Source: Ruminococcus sp. UBA3800
Lineage (GTDB): Bacteria; Bacillota; Clostridia; Oscillospirales; Ruminococcaceae
Assembly (NCBI GenBank): GCA_002368715.1
Contig: DFEO01000025.1
Span: forward strand, 1 to 5,092
Length of the DNA stretch: 5,092 nt
Direction of reading: 5' to 3'
Shown piece by piece: positions 1-5,092 of this stretch. Position numbers and translations under genes: made by a program. Each line of letters begins with the position of its first letter. Positions within the stretch are counted from its first letter, which is position 1. Under the pieces are notes generated by a model. The model made no database searches. It worked only from the letters and a program-made list of their open reading frames with translations, and was not told where the DNA came from.

Positions 1-1116
1 TGCTGTCAGCTTGCCTGAACTTCCGTCTTCCGATGCAAATTCATCCTCATCGGCAGATATTTTCCTTATCAGCTCGCCTGTTTCGGCATTCCAGAAGTAG
101 ACGCCCGTAGCATCTGTGGAAACTATCGACTTGCCGCCGCCCATGAAAGAAAGCTGTTCAACAGCACATTCGTGTTTTAAACACGTCCGTGGAGCAAGGT
201 GCGTATGATCGAACATACCAAGCTCACGGGAAAGTGCATATTCAGCTTCCGGAAGGACCGGCTTGTACTCGTCTGTCGAGGGCAAAGCAGCAACTGCCTT
301 TTCAATTGCAGGGATCAGATCGTTCTCTAAGAAGAGGTTTTCGGATTCTACGGCAAGATGCCCGGAATTCTCAACGAGAAGCTCACTGTTCTTGTTCTCG
401 ATCTCGGCATTCTGTACCTTGATCTGATCATTCTGCTTCTGGATCTGCTTGTTCTTGCCGTTAATGGTCACGGCAGCCGCAATGCTGATAATAGAAATAA
501 GAGAGAGAACACCCGACACTCCGCCTAATATCATATACCTTCTTGCAACTTCCCGCCGCTTTTCACGCTGGAAGAGATCATTGTAATCACATCCCAGCAA
601 AGGTGCGGCAATACGAAGAGACTCAGTCTTTAGCTTTTTCATTGATTCTTTGAGACTGTCCGCAACGATATTTGCGGCAAGAGGCTCGACCTCTTCTCTG
701 ACAGTGACTTCCTCGCCATTTTCATTTGTGGTGGTCACTTCGGTATAGGTGAGCACATCAGGAAATGAATTCTCCGGGTCACCGTTTACCAGCAGCGTGA
801 TAATGTTGGTGTTTTTGTTATCGTGAAGCTCTCGGAAACGTGTGATTTCCTGCATACACCACTTAGACTCGGTGTATTGCGGTGAACAGATCACGATAAG
901 ATACTCTGATGATTCGATCGCATTTTTAATTATCTCGCTGAGATCACTGCTGGACTGTAATTCAGATACATCACGAAAGATACGCCAGTTCTCCTTTTTT
1001 ATACCCAGAGATTTTGGCGGCTTGTAAGTTTCGAGGATCTTTTGCAGCCTTTCGGCGGCATGCATATCGGGTTCAATATGGCGATAGCTGATAAAAGCTT
1101 TGTATTTATATTCCAT
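1..1116 (-). CDS. TIR-domain membrane protein with coiled coil and WD40-like repeats (5' part, runs off left edge)
   Basis: My own translation of the minus strand from 1116 to 1 gives 372 codons without a stop, so the C-terminus is outside the window. The start is fixed by AAAGGAG (1123-1129) 6 nt before ATG. Residues about 3-125 form a TIR domain: box 1 AFISYR (7-12), then RIFRDVSEL, and SKWCMQE (84-90), where E90 sits at the place of the catalytic glutamate of NAD-cleaving TIR domains. ITLLVNGDP and the EPLAANI and LRIAAPLLG segments (to about 175) match the linker usual in bacterial TIR-WD40 proteins. Residues about 195-217 are one hydrophobic membrane helix. Residues 219-250 (KNKQIQKQNDQIK and onward) are a heptad-like coiled coil. 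LAVESENLF with AIEKAVAALP (254-282) is a helical segment, followed by a propeller blade (about 313-353, ending VYFWNAETGELI). By family knowledge such proteins signal or deplete NAD+. An immune role here is inference. Confidence 0.88.
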   Translation of the reverse strand, partial: MEYKYKAFISYRHIEPDMHAAERLQKILETYKPPKSLGIKKENWRIFRDVSELQSSSDLSEIIKNAIESSEYLIVICSPQYTESKWCMQEITRFRELHDNKNTNIITLLVNGDPENSFPDVLTYTEVTTTNENGEEVTVREEVEPLAANIVADSLKESMKKLKTESLRIAAPLLGCDYNDLFQREKRREVARRYMILGGVSGVLSLISIISIAAAVTINGKNKQIQKQNDQIKVQNAEIENKNSELLVENSGHLAVESENLFLENDLIPAIEKAVAALPSTDEYKPVLPEAEYALSRELGMFDHTHLAPRTCLKHECAVEQLSFMGGGKSIVSTDATGVYFWNAETGELIRKISADEDEFASEDGSSGKLTA

Positions 1117-1276
1117 TTTCTACTCCTTTAAGGATACTCCTGAATTCTTCTTGATCATTGTCGGCTTAATGACATTACGCACGCTACTTCATTCAAGACC
1201 GGCAGCAAAAATACTTTGCTCGACAGTCATGCAGAACTTGTTTTTCGTTTTTAAGCCTATAAAGTCGGCTGTTTTC

Positions 1277-1305
1277 ATTATACCACATATGATTTGTGAA
1301 ATCAA
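1277..1305 (-). promoter_or_regulatory. Promoter of the TIR gene
   Basis: On the minus strand -35 TTGATT (1300-1305) and -10 TATAAT (1277-1282) are separated by exactly 17 bp. TGG directly before the -10 makes it an extended -10 (TGnTATAAT). Transcription would start near 1270, leaving a leader of about 150 nt (1117-1270) before the TIR start codon. I see no riboswitch or convincing attenuator in that leader. No coding sequence lies between this promoter and the TIR gene. Confidence 0.75.
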
Positions 1306-1447
1306 GCGTTTCAGGAATTATCTTCCATCCTACTCCCCGTACAGCACCGCCATGTAAGCGGGTGCTAAAAGTCTCTCCGTTATTCTTGCGAAAACTGACG
1401 ACTTATAACTAAAAGATACAATTGTTTGGGCAAGATTTTCAAAAACA
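1306..1447. other. Intergenic stretch between the TIR promoter and the terminator of the decayed locus
   Basis: No supported gene. A minus-strand reading frame is open over 46 codons (1333-1470) and ends in AYMAVLYGE and TAG, but it has no start codon with a ribosome site and overlaps the terminator hairpin. It is either chance or the tail of a lost gene. An imperfect hairpin (AGCACC 1343-1348 with GGTGCT 1361-1366) has no T-run after it on either strand, so it is not a standard terminator. Confidence 0.5.
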
Positions 1448-1474
1448 ATAGCCGACCCACTCCGGATCGGCTAT
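1448..1474 (-). terminator. Rho-independent terminator on the minus strand
   Basis: A perfect 8-bp stem, ATAGCCGA paired with TCGGCTAT, encloses an 11-nt loop and is followed on the minus strand by TGTTTTTG. The stem begins 10 nt after the TGA (1485-1487) that closes the small decayed reading frame, so it most likely ended that gene's transcript. The plus strand has no T-run directly after the stem, so it acts in one direction only. Confidence 0.75.
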
Positions 1475-1484
1475 CGCAATTATT

Positions 1485-1605
1485 TCATTCAATCGTTCTC
1501 AACATCTCCATCACCATCTGCCCCCCCGATCCTAAACCCATTCACAAACTCTTGCCGGTTGTTAATGCTAATAAGCTCGATCTGAGCGCTCTGATACCTG
1601 TCAAA
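1485..1605 (-). pseudogene. C-terminal remnant of a small DUF6809-like protein, frameshifted
   Basis: The minus-strand frame from 1605 reads LFDRYQSAQIELIS and then NNRQEFVNGFRIGG. At a run of seven G (plus-strand C at 1521-1527) the sensible frame moves by one base and continues QMVMEMLRTIE followed by TGA (1485-1487). Removing one G restores a continuous frame. The pattern of polar helix, then F-x-x-GFRxG, then a hydrophobic MxxEML end resembles the C-terminus of small DUF6809-type proteins common in Clostridia. That match is from memory and not tested. There is no start codon, and a TAA lies two codons upstream in the same frame, so only the tail remains. A sequencing error in the homopolymer could explain the frameshift but not the missing front. 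Confidence 0.42.
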
Positions 1606-1993
1606 CAATTACATGATCTGCGGTATAGTCGCTGAGAGTGAACGTATGAACAGAAAGCGTTTCCCTAACAAGAAATTCCGAAGATTTATCAATATCACTC
1701 AGCTTATGATCTTCTCCAATAACATGGAGTATGATACCGAGTGCGATCTTGTAGAATTCCTCGCCCTTATGAAACTCATTGATATTCTCAAAATCCGATT
1801 ATCCGAGCGACAGCAGACCGATCATGGACAGAAGGATATCGCAGTTTTTTATCTGCGGCTGTGAACGCTTTTCCGTCCGCATACGGTTTGCTTTTTTGAT
1901 CAGATCTGATTTGCCGAGCACCTGTCCCACGAGCGATAATCCGCTCGGCGTGATCAGTCTTTCATCGCTTGCAAAATACTCAATTTTCCGCAT
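1601..1993 (-). pseudogene. IS1380-like transposase, N-terminal fragment with premature stop
   Basis: The minus strand has ATG at 1993 with GGAGGG about 11 nt upstream. It encodes MRKIEYF, then LITPSGLSLVGQVL, then NCDILLSMIGLLSLG, where TAA (1799-1801) interrupts. The same frame goes straight on with SDFENINEFHKGEEFYKIALGI and stays open to TGA at 1601-1603. The block xxSMIGLLSLG-K-SDFExIxxF...ALGI is typical of the N-terminus of IS1380-family DDE transposases, with lysine where the stop now stands (AAA to TAA is one change). Family similarity is clear to about 1733 and doubtful after that. The catalytic domain (several hundred residues) is absent, so the element is dead. A GTG at 2005 is an alternative start but sits too close to the ribosome site. 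Confidence 0.62.
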
Positions 1994-2023
1994 TTTTGAT
2001 CTCACCCTCCGGGTGCTGCTTTC

Positions 2024-2062
2024 ACAGCGTTTTTGTTATATATTTCACCATATTTACGCTGT
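2024..2062. repeat. Inverted repeat in the leader of the transposase remnant
   Basis: ACAGCGT (2024-2030) and ACGCTGT (2056-2062) are perfect 7-bp inverted repeats with a 25-bp AT-rich centre. Just outside is GTACTTAATAGG (2071-2082), which reads CCTATTAAGTAC on the minus strand and could be the outer end of the insertion element, since IS1380 ends begin with CC. I found no matching copy on the other side of the remnant, so the end assignment is weak. Confidence 0.3.
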
Positions 2063-2105
2063 TTTGTACAGTACTTAATAGGTTCAGATTTGCGGAATCA
2101 GGTTA

Positions 2106-2134
2106 ATTATACCACATGAGAGCTGAAAGGTCAA
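2106..2134 (-). promoter_or_regulatory. Strong promoter upstream of the decayed locus
   Basis: On the minus strand -35 TTGACC (2129-2134) and -10 TATAAT (2106-2111) have a 17-bp spacer and an extended -10 (TGG before TATAAT). The 12-mer ATGTGGTATAAT is identical to that of the TIR promoter at 1277-1288. It reads into the transposase remnant. If the element's end is at 2082, the promoter lies outside it and belonged to the gene that was there before. Confidence 0.7.
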
Positions 2135-2165
2135 TCGGCAGATGGTGCACCACCCCACCTCATCT

Positions 2166-2963
2166 TCAAAACTGTTCTGCGGATTTGCGTCGGAATCCTG
2201 TCGGACTCTTGCCTGTGAGTTTGCGAAAGCGTCTGCTGAAATATAGAGGGTCGCTGTAACCCACCGAAGCAGAGATCTCAGCGACAGTCATCAAGGTAGA
2301 GCGCAGCAACTTTTCTGCCTCTGCCATTTTTATCCTGTCATGATACTGCTGCATGGTCTGTCCTGTCTCAGCTTTGAAAACCGCCGCCAACCGCTTGTAG
2401 CTGAGAAAGAACCTGCGCTCCAAAGCCGCAGCCGAAAACGGTTTGGAGATATTCTCTCTGAGATACTGCGCTATACTTCCGCTCAGACTTTGAGTCTCTG
2501 ACAGGCGGCTCTCTCCCAGAACAAGGAAAGTTAGCAACTCTGCGAGCTTTAGGTCAAGCAGCCATACCTTGCATATATCGTCAGAAGAGGCATATTCATT
2601 AAAGCTCAGAATCCTGCGTTCTGTTTCACTTTCCCGAAGTCCCGAGAGCTTCTTCGGCAGTTTTGCTGAAAGCTGATCGGCAGTAGGCTCACCGCTGTGA
2701 AAATGGCAGTAGAACCATCTTGTGCCTCTTGGGATCTCCGTTTTTCCGAAATGCCTGATACCGCTTTTAAGAAAGAACAGGTCTCCGCTGCCTATCTCAT
2801 AGTCGATACCGTCCTCGGTCACATAGATCGTCCCTTCAAGCACATATATCAAAACGTGAAAATCGATTATCCTGTCGGCATGGTAAAATGGTTCGGACGA
2901 TGCCAGCAGTCCGCTCCCACAGCAGCTCGGCAGCACACGGTTGGTGAAAGCTATTTCGTTCAA
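2166..2963 (-). CDS. AraC-family transcriptional regulator
   Basis: A 265-residue cytoplasmic DNA-binding regulator, of normal length for the family. The N-terminal half (about 25-95) is a cupin-type sensing domain: HVLIYVLEGTIYVTEDG, then EIGSGDLFFLKSG and RHFGKTE, a typical AraC_binding beta barrel expected to bind a sugar. A helical linker follows. The C-terminal about 100 residues hold two helix-turn-helix units: about 174-196 (FSAAALERRFFLSYKRLAAVFK) and 224-247 with the signature VAEISASVGYSDPLYFSRRF, then FRKLTGKSPTGFR. The start is TTG (2961-2963), chosen because GGAGG lies 6 nt upstream; no in-frame ATG is near. It is divergent from the GH127 gene and very probably controls it, most likely as an activator responding to arabinose or an arabinofuranoside (inference). 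No clear terminator follows: the GC-rich imperfect hairpin at 2140-2165 has no T-run. Confidence 0.93.
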   Translation of the reverse strand: MNEIAFTNRVLPSCCGSGLLASSEPFYHADRIIDFHVLIYVLEGTIYVTEDGIDYEIGSGDLFFLKSGIRHFGKTEIPRGTRWFYCHFHSGEPTADQLSAKLPKKLSGLRESETERRILSFNEYASSDDICKVWLLDLKLAELLTFLVLGESRLSETQSLSGSIAQYLRENISKPFSAAALERRFFLSYKRLAAVFKAETGQTMQQYHDRIKMAEAEKLLRSTLMTVAEISASVGYSDPLYFSRRFRKLTGKSPTGFRRKSAEQF

Positions 2964-2990
2964 GACTATCCTCCATATAATTAAGACTAT
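2962..2990. promoter_or_regulatory. Candidate AraC-type operator: 8-bp direct repeat with 21-bp period
   Basis: AAGACTAT occurs at 2962-2969 and again at 2983-2990, exactly 21 bp (two helical turns) apart in the same orientation. AraC-family proteins often bind direct half-sites at this spacing. With 17-bp half-sites the second would reach the -35 region of the GH127 promoter (about 2997), the activator position. The first copy overlaps the regulator's own start codon, so binding might also affect its expression. A tandem CTATTTT (2987-2993, 2994-3000) lies next to it. The role is inferred from spacing and position only. Confidence 0.45.
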
Positions 2991-2996
2991 TTTCTA

Positions 2997-3025
2997 TTTT
3001 TTTATACTGATGATAAGATTATAAT
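2997..3025 (+). promoter_or_regulatory. Probable activator-dependent promoter of the GH127 gene
   Basis: A perfect -10 TATAAT (3020-3025) is present on the plus strand, but the place of the -35 (2997-3002, 17-bp spacer) is only TTTTTT. This suits a promoter that is weak alone and needs the divergent regulator. Transcription would start near 3032, giving a leader of about 43 nt. Confidence 0.5.
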
Positions 3026-3046
3026 ACATATAAGCAAAAAAGTCAA
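3018..3046 (-). promoter_or_regulatory. Promoter of the AraC-family regulator
   Basis: On the minus strand -35 TTGACT (3041-3046) and -10 TATAAT (3018-3023) are separated by 17 bp, near consensus. Its -10 overlaps the GH127 -10 inside the palindrome ATTATAAT (3018-3025), so RNA polymerase should occupy only one direction at a time. The leader would be about 48 nt. Confidence 0.75.
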
Positions 3047-3074
3047 CCTTTATATGACACAGGAGATGATCGTT

Positions 3075-4970
3075 TTGAAAACTATGAACAGCATACCCGT
3101 AAGTGCATACAAAAGCAATGGATTTATCGGCAGTTATCAGGAACTTGTTCGTCGTGAGATGATACCTTATCAGCACCGAGTTATGAGAGATGAAGCAGGT
3201 ACTGAAAAAAGCGGCGTGTTCTCCAATTTCATCAATGCCGGCAAAGCGCTGAGAGGTGAGGAGCATGGAGATTTTTACGGAATGGTTTTTCAGGATAGCG
3301 ATGCCGGGAAATGGCTCGAAGCGGTAGCTTATTCGCTGGCGGCAACACCTGATGAGACCCTGGAGAAGCAAGCTGATGAGCTTATAGATCTCATCGCCGC
3401 AGCGCAGGACGCTGACGGCTATCTCGATACCCGATTTACCATATCCGACAGAGATAAGCGCTGGACGAACCTTCTTGAAGCGCATGAGCTTTACTGCGCA
3501 GGGCATCTTATTGAGGCTGCCTGCGCTTATTTTGAGGCCACAGGCAAGCGCAGGCTATTAGATGTTATGCTCAGATGCGTCGGGCATATATACAGACGTT
3601 TTATCAAAGACGGCAAGCCGGGCTTCCCAGGGCACCCGGAGATAGAGCTTGCACTGATGAAGATGTACCGCATCACCTCAGACAGCAGATGTCTGGAACT
3701 TGCTGAGCATTTCATCAATATCCGAGGCCAGGATCCTGATTTCTACAAAAAAGAGAAGGCAGCCTATAACTGGACAGTCTGGGGCAACGATGCTTCGGAT
3801 TATAATTATCAGCAGAGCTCACAGCCTGTACGCCGGCAGACAGAGGCAGTAGGACACGCAGTGAGAGCGGTCTATCTTTACACCGGTATGGCAGATCTCG
3901 CATCCGAGACAGGTGACAAAGAACTGTTTAAAGCTTGCCGCCGTCTTTGGGATAGCATCGTGAACAGGAAGCTTTATATTACCGGCGGCATTGGTTCGAC
4001 CGTTCACGGCGAGGCTTTCAGTGTGGACTACGATCTTCCGCCCGACACGGCATATTCTGAGACCTGTGCGGCTATCGGGCTTATGTTCTTTGCCTATCGT
4101 ATGCTTGAAAACGAGGTAAGCGGCGAATACGGAGACGTTATGGAGCAAGCCTTTTACAACACCATTCTTGCAGGGATTCAGCTTGACGGACGGGGCTTCT
4201 TCTATGTCAATCCACTTGAAGCAGTTCCCGGTATATCCGGCGCAGCCCCTACGCACCGTCATACTCTGATAAAGCGTCCCGGTTGGTACGCCTGTGCCTG
4301 CTGCCCTCCGAATGCTGCCAGGCTTATATCCTCTATCGGTAAATACGCCTACGCTGAAAACGGAGATACAGTTTACTGCCACCTATACGCATCCGGTGAT
4401 GTGACCTTTGAGAGCGGAGCTCGGCTTTGCTGCAAAACAGACTATCCCTATGATTTCACTGTAAGCTATAAAGTTTCCGGCATCAAGACGCTATCGTTAA
4501 GGATACCTCATTGGAGTAAAAAGACAGAGTTTTTCATTAACGGCGAGCCTGTATCACCTGTTATCAAAAACGGATATGCCTATATTCCCGTATCCGATGA
4601 AGACGAGATAAGACTTGTGCTTGACGGCACGCCGAGATTTGTTTTCCCCTCTGAGAGGATACATTCCGTTTCGGCGAAAACAGCACTTTGTATGGGTCCT
4701 CTGGTCTATTGCTTTGAGGGGGCCGATAACAGCGACGTTATATCTTCATGCGTTGATACCAAAGCTGAGATAAGTCAGGCAGTCCCAGACAAGAAACTAC
4801 CGAATGGCGTTATCCGGCTTGCTGTGAAGGGTTATATCAGAGAACATCAGGAGAGACTATACTCCTGCGAGCCGCCGAGGATGAAACATTGCGATCTGAT
4901 AGCGATACCATATTCTCTGTGGGGCAATCGAGGCGAAAACGCTATGAGAGTCTGGATGGATAGAGCCTGA
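3075..4970 (+). CDS. Glycoside hydrolase family 127, beta-L-arabinofuranosidase (HypBA1-like)
   Basis: A 631-residue protein, close to the usual length of the family. GH127 enzymes remove terminal beta-L-arabinofuranose, for example from the beta-1,2-arabinobiose of hydroxyproline-linked plant glycans, using a zinc-bound cysteine. An (alpha/alpha)6 barrel fills roughly residues 1-420: GKWLEAVAY, QDADGYLDT, GHPEIELAL and KLYITGGIGS. Beta-sandwich domains follow (LRIPHW, TALCMGPLVYC). The active-site set is complete: E313 in GEAF (acid/base, E322 in HypBA1), E329 and C331 in SETCA, and C409-C410 in ACCPPN (zinc ligands and nucleophile). There is no signal peptide or membrane helix, so it acts in the cytoplasm on imported sugar. 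The start chosen is TTG at 3075, 9 nt after AGGAG (3061-3065). ATG at 3054 lacks a ribosome site and would put that AGGAG inside the gene; ATG at 3084 is too far from it. It is divergent from the AraC-family gene, its probable regulator. The exact substrate is inferred. Confidence 0.94.
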   Translation: MKTMNSIPVSAYKSNGFIGSYQELVRREMIPYQHRVMRDEAGTEKSGVFSNFINAGKALRGEEHGDFYGMVFQDSDAGKWLEAVAYSLAATPDETLEKQADELIDLIAAAQDADGYLDTRFTISDRDKRWTNLLEAHELYCAGHLIEAACAYFEATGKRRLLDVMLRCVGHIYRRFIKDGKPGFPGHPEIELALMKMYRITSDSRCLELAEHFINIRGQDPDFYKKEKAAYNWTVWGNDASDYNYQQSSQPVRRQTEAVGHAVRAVYLYTGMADLASETGDKELFKACRRLWDSIVNRKLYITGGIGSTVHGEAFSVDYDLPPDTAYSETCAAIGLMFFAYRMLENEVSGEYGDVMEQAFYNTILAGIQLDGRGFFYVNPLEAVPGISGAAPTHRHTLIKRPGWYACACCPPNAARLISSIGKYAYAENGDTVYCHLYASGDVTFESGARLCCKTDYPYDFTVSYKVSGIKTLSLRIPHWSKKTEFFINGEPVSPVIKNGYAYIPVSDEDEIRLVLDGTPRFVFPSERIHSVSAKTALCMGPLVYCFEGADNSDVISSCVDTKAEISQAVPDKKLPNGVIRLAVKGYIREHQERLYSCEPPRMKHCDLIAIPYSLWGNRGENAMRVWMDRA

Positions 4971-5019
4971 TGATCAGGTCGACAGCAGTTGCGAGGTCAG
5001 CGCTTTTTATAATTTTGAA

Positions 5020-5049
5020 AAGGCGTGCGCCACAATGACAGCGCACCTT
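5020..5049. terminator. Weak hairpin after the GH127 gene, possible terminator
   Basis: AAGG and TGCGC (5020-5030, with a 2-nt CG bulge) pair with GCGCA and CCTT (5041-5049) around a 10-nt loop. The plus strand continues ATTGG with no T-run, so it is a poor terminator for GH127. On the minus strand a short T-run follows, so it could serve a convergent gene lying to the right. The rest of 4971-5092 shows no gene; TTTTTATAATTTT at 5004-5016 has no good stem before it. Confidence 0.3.
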
Positions 5050-5092
5050 ATTGGAACTGAATAACAGACAAAGACCTGAGATTAGCTTACAA

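Noticed and set aside
1189..1230. Small upstream frame in the TIR leader (minus strand, 13 codons, MTVEQSIFAAGLE)
   Set aside because: There is no Shine-Dalgarno sequence before its ATG, and nothing suggests a leader peptide such as repeated rare or single-amino-acid codons.
842..1357. Plus-strand reading frames of 61 and 85 codons over and upstream of the TIR gene start
   Set aside because: They are antisense to the TIR coding region or its leader and promoter, have no ribosome binding site, and resemble no family I know.
1343..1366. Hairpin AGCACC/GGTGCT as a terminator
   Set aside because: The stem is short and imperfect beyond 6 bp, with no T-run after it on either strand.
1426..2078. 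Overlapping plus-strand frames of 69 to 99 codons
   Set aside because: They are antisense shadows of the decayed transposase and small-gene remnants, lack ribosome sites, and the recognisable protein signal is on the minus strand.
2140..2165. GC-rich imperfect hairpin just after the AraC-family stop codon, including the palindrome GGTGCACC
   Set aside because: Its stem has a two-base bulge and no T-tract follows, so I do not call it a terminator; readthrough into the next locus is possible.
2994..4382. Long minus-strand frames of 170 and 187 codons opposite GH127
   Set aside because: They overlap the strongly supported GH127 gene in antisense and show no domain pattern or ribosome site.

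Overview
The window looks like chromosomal DNA from a gut or rumen Firmicute, most probably Ruminococcus or a close relative. This is inferred from moderate GC, strong AGGAG-type ribosome binding sites, TTG starts, sigma-A promoters with 17-bp spacers, and the mix of plant-glycan enzyme, AraC regulator and TIR/beta-propeller protein. The species cannot be named from the sequence alone. No tRNA, rRNA or CRISPR array is visible.

Left part (1-1305, minus strand): the first 372 codons of a large TIR-domain protein that runs off the left edge. It has an N-terminal TIR domain with a candidate catalytic glutamate, one transmembrane helix, an Asn/Gln/Lys-rich coiled coil and the start of a WD40-like propeller. 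It has its own near-consensus promoter and a leader of about 150 nt.

Middle part (1306-2165, minus strand): no intact gene. It holds decayed remnants: the N-terminus of an IS1380-like transposase broken by an in-frame TAA, then a short C-terminal piece of what looks like a DUF6809-type small protein, frameshifted in a 7-base homopolymer, then a Rho-independent terminator. A near-perfect promoter lies upstream. Promoter and terminator may be those of an older small gene disrupted by the element.

Right part (2166-4970): a classic divergent sugar-utilisation pair. An AraC-family regulator (minus) and a cytoplasmic GH127 beta-L-arabinofuranosidase (plus) start about 110 bp apart and both appear to use TTG start codons. 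The regulator has a consensus promoter. The hydrolase has a good -10 that overlaps the regulator's -10 in the palindrome ATTATAAT, but no real -35. An 8-bp direct repeat with a 21-bp period just upstream is a candidate AraC-type operator. The likely logic is that imported beta-arabinofuranosyl oligosaccharide or arabinose is sensed by the regulator, which activates the hydrolase that trims the sugar inside the cell. No transporter gene is inside the window.

The last 122 bp hold only a weak hairpin and no supported gene.
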